64,000 nucleotides of DNA from Chitinophagaceae bacterium UBA4857 (GTDB lineage: Bacteria; Bacteroidota; Bacteroidia; Chitinophagales; Chitinophagaceae). A program made the position numbers and the translations under genes. Below the pieces are notes generated by a model. The model saw nothing but the letters and a program-made list of their open reading frames with translations, had not been told where the DNA came from and searched no databases. The DNA is taken from the NCBI GenBank assembly GCA_002399735.1, contig DHEF01000008.1, positions 21,921 to 85,920 on the forward strand. The letters are read 5' to 3'. This document shows, one piece after another, positions 8,504 through 16,480 of the stretch (the stretch's first letter is position 1; each line of letters starts with the position of its first letter).

Positions 8504-9835
8504 TTATTTTAGTAACGCTGTTATAGCTGCATTTACTTTTTCAAAAGGAAAACTATTTACCACCGCATCCATTTGTTGTTTTATTTGTGCAGTACCCAAG
8601 TTACCAATGCTGCCTTCGTGGGTGTGTTGCACTTTAGTATCGTAAGTAAATTGGCCAGCTTCAATATCCAATCCAATTTTTTTATACGCATCACGGAAAG
8701 GCAAGCCTTGTAATACCAATTTGTTTACTTCTTCTACACTAAATAAATATTTATACTTTTCGTCTACAAGTATATTGTCTTTAATGGCAATATTGTTCAA
8801 CATTAAACCTGCCATTTGTAAACAATTCTTTAATGTTGTAAACGCCGGAAATAAATGTTCTTTCAGCAATTGCAAATCACGATGATAACCCGATGGCAGG
8901 TTAGTTGTCATCATAGTTATTTCGTTAGGCAATGCTTTTATACGGTTGCAATGGCTACGAATTAACTCAAACACATCGGGATTTTTTTTGTGCGGCATAA
9001 TGCTACTACCCGTTGTTAACTCCTGCGGAAAACTAATAAAATCAAAATTTTGGTTCAGGTACAAACACATGTCCATACTCAACCTTGATAGTGTATCCGC
9101 AACATTGGCCATAGCTTGCGCAACAATGCGCTCTGCTTTTCCACGACCCATTTGTGCATACACTACATTGTAATTTAAATCAGCAAAGCCCAACAACTGT
9201 GTAGTAAGGGTGCGGTTAATAGGGAACGATGAGCCATAACCCGCCGCCGAACCCAATGGGTTTTTATTCACCACTTCGTAAGCGGCTTTAATGGTGTGTA
9301 CATCATCTATCAGGCCTTCGGCGTAAGCGCCAAACCATAACCCGAAGGAAGATGGCATAGCAATTTGCAAATGTGTGTAACCGGGCAACAAATGATTTTT
9401 ATATTTTTCGCTTTGTGTTTGCAGTAAAGTAAAAAATTCTTGTATCGCATTAACCAAACTTTCCAGCTCACTACGTAAAAACAATTTCACATCTACCAAC
9501 ACCTGATCGTTGCGGCTGCGGGCACTGTGAATTTTTTTTCCGGCATCGCCTAATTTTTGTGTTAGCAATAATTCTACCTGTGAGTGAATATCTTCTACAT
9601 CATCTTGCAATTGAAATTTACCCTCAACAATTGTTTGGTAAATATCTTTTAAAGCAGCATGAATTTGTTCCAACTCATCTTTAGTCAATAAGCCAATTGT
9701 TTCCAACATGGCAGTATGCGCCAATGAACCTTGCACATCAAAAGCAGCAAGGTACATGTCCATTTCACGATCGAGGCCAACTGTAAAATTTTCTACCTCT
9801 TTTAATGATGCTGTATCTTTTTGCCAAAGCTTCAT
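8504..9835 (-). CDS. argH: Argininosuccinate lyase
   Basis: 443 residues from the ATG at 9835. It catalyses the last step of arginine synthesis, splitting argininosuccinate into arginine and fumarate. The fumarase/aspartase superfamily signature GSSIMPHKKNPD is present (mobile loop with the catalytic Ser), as are the N-terminal SRNDQVLVD and the TRL-type helices; the length is slightly below the usual 455-465. Its ATG overlaps the argE stop by ATGA, so the two are translationally coupled; a TTG at 9841 is an unlikely start. It is the last gene of the arginine operon. About 200 nt downstream lies a family A repeat rather than a strong terminator. Confidence 0.97.
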   Translation of the reverse strand: MKLWQKDTASLKEVENFTVGLDREMDMYLAAFDVQGSLAHTAMLETIGLLTKDELEQIHAALKDIYQTIVEGKFQLQDDVEDIHSQVELLLTQKLGDAGKKIHSARSRNDQVLVDVKLFLRSELESLVNAIQEFFTLLQTQSEKYKNHLLPGYTHLQIAMPSSFGLWFGAYAEGLIDDVHTIKAAYEVVNKNPLGSAAGYGSSFPINRTLTTQLLGFADLNYNVVYAQMGRGKAERIVAQAMANVADTLSRLSMDMCLYLNQNFDFISFPQELTTGSSIMPHKKNPDVFELIRSHCNRIKALPNEITMMTTNLPSGYHRDLQLLKEHLFPAFTTLKNCLQMAGLMLNNIAIKDNILVDEKYKYLFSVEEVNKLVLQGLPFRDAYKKIGLDIEAGQFTYDTKVQHTHEGSIGNLGTAQIKQQMDAVVNSFPFEKVNAAITALLK

Positions 9836-10944
9836 TTGCAAATTTTTTGTAGAATAGTAATATAATCCTGTACTCCTTGGTTAATTTCTTCTATGTATAT
9901 AAACTCATCTGCCGTGTGGCTGCGTGCCGAATCGCCGGGGCCCATTTTTAAGGCTTGAAAATTCATCAGCGCTTTATCGGATGTAGTAGGTGAGCCGTAA
10001 TAAGTTTTATTCATCTGCATACCGGCTTGCACCAATGCATGATCTAAACTTATACTGGTAGAACGTAATCTTGTACTGCGTGGTTTTATTTCGCAATCAA
10101 CATTTGCTTTTATAATTGACAGTGCTTCTTCAAAGCTGTACAATTCATTAATACGGGTATCTACCACAAACTTACAAACAGCAGGCACTACATTGTGTTG
10201 TTTATTTTCGGTTTCAATAACCGTAACATTCATGCGTGACGGACCTAACAAGTCAGATACTTTATCAAATGTAAACTGGTTAAACCATGTTATATCTTTC
10301 AATGCTTTATAAATAGCATTTTCGCCTTCACCCCTGGCAGCATGTCCGGCTTTACCATGGCTTATACAATCCAACACCATCAGGCCTCTTTCTGCAACGG
10401 CCATTTGTAACAAAGTAGGTTCTCCAACAATGGCTGTCCAGTTATGATAAGCATTTTCTTTTGTTTGTGCTGTTGCTGCTAAAAAATCAGGATGCTGTAA
10501 TAGCAACTCCACACCACCGGTTCCGGAAATTTCTTCCTCGGCTGTTGCAGCCAATACAATATTATAAGCCAAACTTTCCTGCTCGTAGAAATAACAAAAA
10601 GCGGCAATTAATGAAACTAAACATCCACCTGCATCATTACTACCTAAACCAAAAAGCTTTCCATCTTCTACCAAAGGTTCAAACGGATCTTTAGTGTATT
10701 GCGGATTAGGTTTTACCGTATCGTGGTGCGAGTTTAATAATACTACCGGCTTGGCAGCATCAAAATATTTGTTAACTGCAAAAATATTATTGTTAATCCT
10801 TTGTACAGATACCCCATTTTGTTGTAAGTAATTAAAAATGATTGCAGCTGTTTTATCTTCTTCCTTACTAAAAGATGGCGTTGCAATTAATTGTTGCAGT
10901 AACGCAATAGCCTCTTGTTGTAATATGTCTATATCCTTACTCAT
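9832..10944 (-). CDS. argE: M20 family deacylase of arginine synthesis (ArgE-like)
   Basis: A 370-residue zinc amidohydrolase of the M20 family. Metal and catalytic motifs are visible: NSHHDTVKP (first His ligand and Asp), SNDAGGC (bridging Asp), AEEEISGTGG (general-base Glu) and a C-terminal ARSHTADEF (last His). In operons with an N-acyl-ornithine transcarbamylase, this enzyme removes the acetyl or succinyl group from N-acyl-citrulline rather than from acetylornithine; that is inferred here from the argF' neighbour. Start and stop overlap argB and argH by ATGA, indicating tight coupling. Confidence 0.9.
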   Translation of the reverse strand: MSKDIDILQQEAIALLQQLIATPSFSKEEDKTAAIIFNYLQQNGVSVQRINNNIFAVNKYFDAAKPVVLLNSHHDTVKPNPQYTKDPFEPLVEDGKLFGLGSNDAGGCLVSLIAAFCYFYEQESLAYNIVLAATAEEEISGTGGVELLLQHPDFLAATAQTKENAYHNWTAIVGEPTLLQMAVAERGLMVLDCISHGKAGHAARGEGENAIYKALKDITWFNQFTFDKVSDLLGPSRMNVTVIETENKQHNVVPAVCKFVVDTRINELYSFEEALSIIKANVDCEIKPRSTRLRSTSISLDHALVQAGMQMNKTYYGSPTTSDKALMNFQALKMGPGDSARSHTADEFIYIEEINQGVQDYITILQKICK

Positions 10945-12116
10945 GCAATAATCGTTGTTCCTGCTTTTGCTTGCAGTAATAATGGCAATTGTTCGGCTTT
11001 GCCAATAATTACTTTTGTAACACCGCTGTTAATGGCCGCAAAAGCATTATCTAATTTAGGTAACATGCCGGCAAATATTTTGCCTTCGTTTTTTAATTCG
11101 TTGTAATAAGCCGGGTTGATTTCATTAATTACCGTATCATCATCATTCGCATCCAATAAAACACCGGATTTTTCAAAACTATAAATCAAAGAAACATCAT
11201 AAGTTTCGCTTAATCCTTTTGCAATTTCCTGTGCAATAGTATCGGCGTTGGTGTTTAATAATAATCCGTTTTTATCGTGTGTAATAGGGGCAAGCACAAC
11301 CGCTAAATTTTGTTCCAGCAAAACGCTTATCAATGAAGCGTTCACCGCATCAACATCGCCTACAAATCCATAATCAATGCTTGCATGTTTACGCTTGTGT
11401 GCCGTAATAGCATCACCATCTGCACCGGATAAGCCAATGGCATTACAACCATTAGCTTGTAATGCCGCCACTACATTTTTGTTAATATAACCGGCATACA
11501 CCATGGTTACAATCTTCAATGTTTCGGCATCAGTAATCCTCCTACCATCTACCATTTTCTGTTGCACACCCATCGTTTCAGCAAGCCGGGTTGCTAATTT
11601 ACCGCCACCGTGTACTAATATTTTCTTTCCCTCAATAGCCGCAAAATCCTTTAAGAACGAAGCCAGTTTTTGCTCGTCATCAATAATATTACCACCGATT
11701 TTTATAACTGTGAGTTTTGCCATGCCCCCATCCCCTAAAGGGGGGCTTGTAAGTTGTTCTATTGTTTGTGAAATCTTTTCTAACACTAAAGAAATATTTT
11801 TAAAAATTTCTGTATTGCTAAATCGCAATACTGTTATACCAAAATCATGCAGATGTTTCTCTCGTACAATATCATTATTTCGCACTTCGTCTACATCGTG
11901 TATACTACCATCCAGCTCTATTACTAATTTTACTTTATGGCAATAAAAATCTGCTATATATTGCCAAATGGGATGTTGTCTTCTAAATTTCAACTTCCAT
12001 TCATTAATATGCAGATGCTTCCACAAAATCGCTTCGGCTGATGTCATTCTATTGCGCAACTCTTCAGCTCTTTGAAAAATATGGGACCCCGCACCATAGT
12101 ACATATTTTCTTTCAT
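10941..12116 (-). CDS. argB: DUF559 nuclease-like domain fused in frame to acetylglutamate kinase
   Basis: One open frame of 391 codons from the ATG at 12116. The C-terminal 260 residues (from an internal ATG at 11723, MAKLTVIKIGG) are a complete N-acetylglutamate kinase with the GGN, HGGGK, LSGADG and NTNADTIA motifs. The preceding 131 residues are a DUF559 domain: the helical TSAEAILWKHL block, then RRQHPIWQYIADF and VIELDGSIHD, the PD-(D/E)XK-like core shared with Vsr-type nucleases. The joint TSPPLGDGG is encoded by a CCCCTTTAGGGG hairpin repeat. ArgB may well be made alone from 11723; the 5' part looks like an inserted cassette that lost its stop. Overlaps argE by ATGA. Confidence 0.9.
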   Translation of the reverse strand: MKENMYYGAGSHIFQRAEELRNRMTSAEAILWKHLHINEWKLKFRRQHPIWQYIADFYCHKVKLVIELDGSIHDVDEVRNNDIVREKHLHDFGITVLRFSNTEIFKNISLVLEKISQTIEQLTSPPLGDGGMAKLTVIKIGGNIIDDEQKLASFLKDFAAIEGKKILVHGGGKLATRLAETMGVQQKMVDGRRITDAETLKIVTMVYAGYINKNVVAALQANGCNAIGLSGADGDAITAHKRKHASIDYGFVGDVDAVNASLISVLLEQNLAVVLAPITHDKNGLLLNTNADTIAQEIAKGLSETYDVSLIYSFEKSGVLLDANDDDTVINEINPAYYNELKNEGKIFAGMLPKLDNAFAAINSGVTKVIIGKAEQLPLLLQAKAGTTIIA

Positions 12117-12200
12117 AAGGTTAGTATTTGAGTCTCTCCAAATAAGGATTGTCTTCAAATATAAGAAACCTTAGAACTCCCCTTTAGGGGTTGGGGCTAA
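11722..12200 (-). mobile_element. DUF559 cassette between argF' and argB
   Basis: The DUF559 ORF is bracketed by inverted copies of a GC-rich repeat. Read from the inside outwards, one end (11752 to 11724) has CCCCCCTTTAGGGGATGGGG and the other (12175 to 12196) has CTCCCCTTTAGGGGTTGGGG. The argB-side copy is translated as SPPLGDGG; the argF'-side copy supplies the last eight codons of argF' (PTPKGEF-stop). This reads as an insertion into the argF'-argB junction that kept both flanking genes open. No target duplication could be identified. Confidence 0.55.
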
Positions 12201-13169
12201 AATTGCCTTTAAAACAGATTGTGCTGCCCAAACCCTGTTGGATGCTTCCTGCGTTACTAAACTATTTGCACCGTCTAATATTTCATCACTCAACTCCACG
12301 TTTCTGCGAACAGGTAAACAGTGCATCACTTTTGCATTGTTAGTGTTTTTTAATTTATCATTTACCAGCATCCACTTAGGATCACTTTCGTAAATTTTGC
12401 CATAGTCTTTAAAAGTGCTCCAGTTTTTTATATATACAAAATCAGCTCCGGCTAATGCTTCATCTTGATTAGTAGTTATAGTCGCACCTTTAGTAAACTC
12501 TTCACTTAATTCATAATCTTCCGGATGTGTGATTACAAAATCTGCTTTACCCCAGGCATTTACCCATTGCGCAAAACTATTGGCCACACATTGGGGCAAT
12601 GGTTTTACATGTGGTGCCCAACTTAAAACTATTTTAGGTTTACGCCCTACAATAGGATTTTGTTTTAACTGTTCTTCAATGGTTATAATATCCGTTAAAC
12701 TTTGCAGCGGATGTAATGTTGAGCTCTCTAAACTCACCACTGGAATACCGGCATATTTAATAAACTGTTTTATGTATAACTCGCTGTAATCATCATCCCT
12801 GTTTTTTAAAGATGGGAAAGTGCGTATAGCCAGTATATCAAAATATTTTCCAAAAATAGGTGCCGCATCTTTCACATGTTCAACTGTATTTCCGCTCATG
12901 ATGGCTTCTTCTTCAAATTCCAAAGCCCAACCTTCGCTACCCACATTAAAAACAATAGCTTCCATACCCAAATTTTGAGCCGCTATTTGTGTACTTAAAC
13001 GGGTACGCATACTGGGGTTTAAAAACAAACAACCAATGCGCTTGCCTTGTCCTAGTGCTTTGTCAATAAAAGGGTTTGCTTTGTAAGTCAATGCTTGTTG
13101 CACCAATGCATCAATATTGTTTACATCATGAACAGAAATAAAATTTTTCATTTTTTTTGCTAAATGCAT
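12171..13169 (-). CDS. argF': N-acyl-L-ornithine transcarbamylase (acetyl- or succinyl-)
   Basis: 332 residues, or 326 from the second ATG at 13151, which is preferred because the first six codons lie in an inverted repeat. It transfers carbamoyl phosphate to an N-acylated ornithine. Carbamoyl-phosphate loop: PSMRTRLST (53-61), where ordinary OTC has STRTR; HPLQSLTD and HCLPVRRN are also conserved as in the acyl-ornithine branch. The residue aligning with the specificity position of the Bacteroides enzyme (Pro90) is Val (EAIMSGNTVEH), so acetyl versus succinyl cannot be called. The C-terminus APTPKGEF is encoded by a CCCCTAAAGGGG repeat. Confidence 0.92.
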   Translation of the reverse strand: MHLAKKMKNFISVHDVNNIDALVQQALTYKANPFIDKALGQGKRIGCLFLNPSMRTRLSTQIAAQNLGMEAIVFNVGSEGWALEFEEEAIMSGNTVEHVKDAAPIFGKYFDILAIRTFPSLKNRDDDYSELYIKQFIKYAGIPVVSLESSTLHPLQSLTDIITIEEQLKQNPIVGRKPKIVLSWAPHVKPLPQCVANSFAQWVNAWGKADFVITHPEDYELSEEFTKGATITTNQDEALAGADFVYIKNWSTFKDYGKIYESDPKWMLVNDKLKNTNNAKVMHCLPVRRNVELSDEILDGANSLVTQEASNRVWAAQSVLKAILAPTPKGEF

Positions 13170-13188
13170 AATGCCGAATGCTTAACGC
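13166..13188. repeat. Left inverted repeat of IVS cassette 1
   Basis: A 23-bp sequence (GCATAATGCCGAATGCTTAA core) pairs in inverted orientation with 13659-13681 at 20 of 23 positions. It abuts the start of argF'. Confidence 0.7.
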
Positions 13189-13235
13189 CAAGAGTACTTG
13201 ATTGTTAACCTTTGCATTATATTGTTATACCATAT

Positions 13236-13592
13236 TTATCGTCTAATACTTTTTATCAGATTTATCAGCTTCGCCTTTACTTCATTCAAGTAGATATCTA
13301 ATTTAGTCTTCGCTTTTTTAGTTATAAACTCTAAATCCATCGCCAACAAACAAGCATATTCTAACTCATGAACAGAACCCAATGCTATATCCAAAAACCT
13401 ACAAAAATCTTTATCTGAACTTCGTCCACAACCTTCTACTATATTCAATGGAATTGAATATGCCGCTCTTTTGATTTGAGAAGCTAAATCAAACTGACTA
13501 CTTTTTGGCATTACATCTACAACTTCTTTATAAACAAAAAGTGTTAAAAGATGAGATCGTTGCCAAACTTCATAATTTTTATAATTTCTCAT
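13236..13592 (-). CDS. Four-helix bundle protein (23S rRNA IVS / S23 type), copy 1
   Basis: 118 residues. It has the family layout: YEVWQRSHLLTLFVYKE first helix, then QFDLASQIKRAAYSIPLNIVEG, CGRSSDKDFCRFLDIALGSVHELEY and a last helix ending LINLIKSIRR. Proteins of this type were first found in intervening sequences of 23S rRNA genes and resemble the Avd accessory protein of diversity-generating retroelements; they form pentameric barrels that bind nucleic acid. Here it sits between argD and argF', bounded by inverted repeats, and has a paralogue at 14881-15237 (same length, about 60% identical by eye). It has no plausible role in arginine synthesis and looks like a selfish insert. Confidence 0.88.
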   Translation of the reverse strand: MRNYKNYEVWQRSHLLTLFVYKEVVDVMPKSSQFDLASQIKRAAYSIPLNIVEGCGRSSDKDFCRFLDIALGSVHELEYACLLAMDLEFITKKAKTKLDIYLNEVKAKLINLIKSIRR

Positions 13593-13658
13593 TGGGTGTT
13601 TATTTATAGGTTTATCCTAAAAATAAACAAACTATGTTATAAGAAGCTCAAGCATTCA

Positions 13659-13681
13659 GCTTTAAGCATTAGGCATTAAGC
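13659..13681. repeat. Right inverted repeat of IVS cassette 1
   Basis: Inverted partner of 13166-13188. It contains the argD stop codon (TAA at 13676-13678, minus strand), so the cassette fills the whole argD-argF' gap. Confidence 0.7.
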
Positions 13682-14818
13682 CTTTAACGCTACAATTTCT
13701 TTTTTAACTGCCTCCAAAAACACATCCGCATCAGCTTTTGTTAAAGCAAGCGATGGTAACAAACGAATAACATTTGGTTTTGCTTCGCCGGTAAAAATTT
13801 TGTGTTTCCACAATAGGTTTTTCTTTAAGTCTTTAATAGCATCCGGCACATCAAAACCAATCATTAACCCACGACCACGAACGTTTTCTATTTCACTTAT
13901 CTTTTTCAACTCAGCAGCAAGGTACTCACCTATTTCGTTGGCATTGTTAATTAATTGTTCTTTTTCTATTACTTCTAACACAGCTAAAGCCGCTGCACAA
14001 GCTACATGGTTACCTCCAAAAGTTGTTCCTAACTGAAAATGTTTAGGTTTAATATGCGGGGCTACAATAATGGCTGCTAACGGAAAACCATTGCCAATAC
14101 CTTTAGCCATACTGTAAATATCTGCATTTACACCTGCATAGTCGTGGCTAAAAAACTTTCCACTACGGCCGTAACCACATTGCACGCTATCGCCAATATA
14201 CAATGCACCATATTGATCGCACAGGCTTCTTATTTTTTGTAAAAAACTTTCTGTAGCTACATTAATACCGCCCACACCTTGTATGCCTTCAATTATCACC
14301 GATGATATTTCGTTGCCATACAATGCAAAATGTGCTTCCAGCGCAGCTTCATCATTAAATGGTAAAAAGGTAACATTATCATTTTCGTTAACCGGAGCAA
14401 CATAGTTTTTATTATCTGTTACGGCTACGGCTAAGGAAGTACGGCCATGAAAGGCTTTATTAAATGCTACTATCTTTTTACGCCCGTTATGAAAGGATGC
14501 TAATTTCAACGCATTCTCATTTGCTTCGGCTCCGCTATTACAAAGAAATAATTGATAATCTTCCTTACCGGAAACCTTACCCAACTTTTCGGCCAATTCA
14601 GTTTGTAGCGGAATAATAACAGAGTTAGAATAAAAAGCAATTTGTTCCAACTGCTCTTCAATTCGTTTTACCCAGTGCGGGTGTGTATGTCCAATACTAA
14701 TTACGGCATGTCCGCCATATAAGTCTAAATATTCTTGTCCTTTATCATCCCATACTCTTGAGCCGGACGCTTTGGTAATGGCAATGTTGTTAAGGGGGTA
14801 AACGTCGAAAAGATTCAT
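13676..14818 (-). CDS. argD: Acyl-ornithine aminotransferase
   Basis: 380 residues; a class III PLP aminotransferase that makes N-acyl-ornithine from the N-acyl-glutamate semialdehyde. Motifs: YLDLYGGHAVISIGHTHP at the N-terminus, SGAEANENALKLA for cofactor phosphate, GVNADIYSMAKGIGNGFP with the Schiff-base Lys, and TTFGGNHVACAAA. The length is typical. IVS cassettes lie on both sides: its ATG is 8 nt from the inner edge of the cassette 2 repeat, and its stop lies within the cassette 1 repeat. Whether the acyl group is acetyl or succinyl is unresolved, as for ArgF'. Confidence 0.95.
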   Translation of the reverse strand: MNLFDVYPLNNIAITKASGSRVWDDKGQEYLDLYGGHAVISIGHTHPHWVKRIEEQLEQIAFYSNSVIIPLQTELAEKLGKVSGKEDYQLFLCNSGAEANENALKLASFHNGRKKIVAFNKAFHGRTSLAVAVTDNKNYVAPVNENDNVTFLPFNDEAALEAHFALYGNEISSVIIEGIQGVGGINVATESFLQKIRSLCDQYGALYIGDSVQCGYGRSGKFFSHDYAGVNADIYSMAKGIGNGFPLAAIIVAPHIKPKHFQLGTTFGGNHVACAAALAVLEVIEKEQLINNANEIGEYLAAELKKISEIENVRGRGLMIGFDVPDAIKDLKKNLLWKHKIFTGEAKPNVIRLLPSLALTKADADVFLEAVKKEIVALKA

Positions 14819-14826
14819 TTTTTGCG

Positions 14827-14858
14827 CTTAAAGCGTAAAGCATAAAGCTTAAAGCTAT
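14827..14858. repeat. Left inverted repeat of IVS cassette 2
   Basis: A 32-bp sequence built of AAAGC units spaced by two bases (AAAGCNNAAAGCATAAAGC). It matches 15269-15300 in inverted orientation at 27 of 32 positions. Confidence 0.75.
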
Positions 14859-14880
14859 GTGCTTCACATCGTTAATAATA

Positions 14881-15237
14881 TTATTTTCTAATAGTTTTTA
14901 TCAAATTAATAAGCATTGCTTTCGCATCATTAATTCTTCTTAAAAGCTCTTTGTATTTTTCTTCAGTTATATATTTTAAATCACAAGCAAGCAGAGAACA
15001 ATACTCCGTTTCGTGAATTGAGCCTAAGGCTATGTCTAAAAATCGTAGAAAGTCTTTATCAGTTGACCTCCCACAACCTTCCACAATATTAAGCGGTACC
15101 GAATAACAGCATCGCCTTAATTGCATCGCAAGTGCATACTTCTCTTCGTCAGGAAACTGGGCTACTACCTCTTTGTAAACATATAAACAGAGCTCGTGTG
15201 ACTTTTTCCAAACATCGTACTTTTTATAATCTCGCAT
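14881..15237 (-). CDS. Four-helix bundle protein (23S rRNA IVS / S23 type), copy 2
   Basis: 118 residues, same layout as copy 1: MRDYKKYDVWKKSHELCLYVYKE, AMQLRRCCYSVPLNIVEG, CGRSTDKDFLRFLDIALGS and a C-terminal LINLIKTIRK. The conserved GRS(T/S)DKDF block and the position of every predicted helix match, so the two are paralogues rather than unrelated inserts. It sits between argC and argD inside a 32-bp inverted repeat pair (14827-14858 and 15269-15300). The two cassettes have different terminal repeats, which argues for separate arrivals rather than a local tandem duplication. Translation probably depends on the arg transcript. Confidence 0.88.
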   Translation of the reverse strand: MRDYKKYDVWKKSHELCLYVYKEVVAQFPDEEKYALAMQLRRCCYSVPLNIVEGCGRSTDKDFLRFLDIALGSIHETEYCSLLACDLKYITEEKYKELLRRINDAKAMLINLIKTIRK

Positions 15238-15268
15238 AAGTTAGCTTTTGATAATAAAAGTACGATTT

Positions 15269-15300
15269 ATAGCTTTCGGCTTTATGCTTTTAGCTTTCAG
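15269..15300. repeat. Right inverted repeat of IVS cassette 2
   Basis: Inverted partner of 14827-14858; ends 6 nt before the argC stop codon. Confidence 0.75.
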
Positions 15301-15306
15301 CTGTAA

Positions 15307-16308
15307 TTAGAAACCTAATGATTTCAATCGCAATCCTTCCATTTCATTTAACCCCAACATCAAATTCATATTCTGCACAGCCTGTCCGCTGGCACCTTTT
15401 AGTAAATTATCGATGGCGGAGTGAACTACCAGTTTATTGCCTACTTTTTCTAACTGTACAATAGCTTTATTGGTATTAACAACTTGCTTTAAAAATATAG
15501 GTTCGTCTGATACATGTGTGAAAGCAGCATCTGCATAAAAATCTTTATACAACTTGCTTAGTTCTTGCAGACTTAAGTCGCTGTTTAATTGAGAGCTGAT
15601 GAAAATACCACGGGTAAAATCGCCACGCCATGGAACAAAGTTGATACCGCCGTTGTCAGAAACGTTAGATAACTGATTTACCGATTGTACTATTTCGCCT
15701 AAGTGCTGGTGCGTTAAAGTTTTATAGGCTTGTATATTATTTGCCCTCCAACTAAAATGTGAAGTAGCCGATAAACTTTGTCCTGCACCTGTTGAACCGG
15801 TAATGCCCGTTGTATATACTTCGCCTAACAAACCAGTTTTGGCTAATGGCAATAAACCAACCTGAATGGCCGTTGCAAAACAACCGGGATTAGCAATATT
15901 TTTTGCTTGCTGTATTGCGGCTTTGTTTAACTCCGGTAACCCATACACAAATGTTCTGTTACCAATATTTGCATTGGCCTGCAAACGAAAATCATTTGCC
16001 AGATCAATAATTTTAATATTGTCGTGAATTACATTCTCTGCTACAAATTTTTGCGATTCGCCGTGGCCTAAACATAAAAACAATACATCAATAGCACCGC
16101 TGGTTAATGCAGATAAGTCATCGGTAAATTGTAAATCGGTATCGCCTAATAAATCCTGGTGCGTTGCAGCAACAGGTTTACCTATTTGACTACGGCTATG
16201 TATAAAACTTACCGTTACCTGCGGATGATGAATTAACAACCTGATTAATTCGCCACCGGTATAACCTGCACCACCAATAATGCCTACTTGTATATTTTTT
16301 GTACTCAT
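15307..16308 (-). CDS. argC: N-acetyl-gamma-glutamyl-phosphate reductase
   Basis: 333 residues; reduces the N-acyl-glutamyl phosphate to the semialdehyde with NADPH. An N-terminal GIIGGAGYTGGELIRLL Rossmann loop, the catalytic Cys in ANPGCFATA, the GITGSTGAGQS segment and the HQHLGEIVQ His region are all present. The length matches the type 1 family. In the operon it follows argG with a 171-nt gap that is occupied by repeats, and it precedes IVS cassette 2. Confidence 0.96.
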   Translation of the reverse strand: MSTKNIQVGIIGGAGYTGGELIRLLIHHPQVTVSFIHSRSQIGKPVAATHQDLLGDTDLQFTDDLSALTSGAIDVLFLCLGHGESQKFVAENVIHDNIKIIDLANDFRLQANANIGNRTFVYGLPELNKAAIQQAKNIANPGCFATAIQVGLLPLAKTGLLGEVYTTGITGSTGAGQSLSATSHFSWRANNIQAYKTLTHQHLGEIVQSVNQLSNVSDNGGINFVPWRGDFTRGIFISSQLNSDLSLQELSKLYKDFYADAAFTHVSDEPIFLKQVVNTNKAIVQLEKVGNKLVVHSAIDNLLKGASGQAVQNMNLMLGLNEMEGLRLKSLGF

Positions 16309-16334
16309 GATATGGAAGTAAAAAGTGAAAATTA

Positions 16335-16400
16335 AAAAAGCAAAAAACTGAAAGCTGTTGTGTTCCTTGCTTTCAGCTTTTTGCCTTAGGCTTTTAGCTT
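16335..16400. repeat. ORF-less AAAGC-rich hairpin between argG and argC
   Basis: Arms at 16340-16355 (GCAAAAAACTGAAAGC) and 16369-16384 (GCTTTCAGCTTTTTGC) form a 16-bp stem with one mismatch, followed by GCTTTTAGCTTTATG. Composition and unit (AAAGC/GCTTT) match the terminal repeats of IVS cassette 2, so this may be an empty or collapsed version. Confidence 0.6.
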
Positions 16401-16480
16401 TATGTTGAATAGCGAACGGAACGATGGAGAGTGCGACGCAACAGACGATGATAATAGTACTGCAGCTGACGCAACAAAAC
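16397..16480. repeat. Family A repeat, short form
   Basis: GTTGAATAGCGAACG, GAGAGTGCGACGCAAC and a final CGTCGTTC; it fills the rest of the argG-argC gap. Confidence 0.65.
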
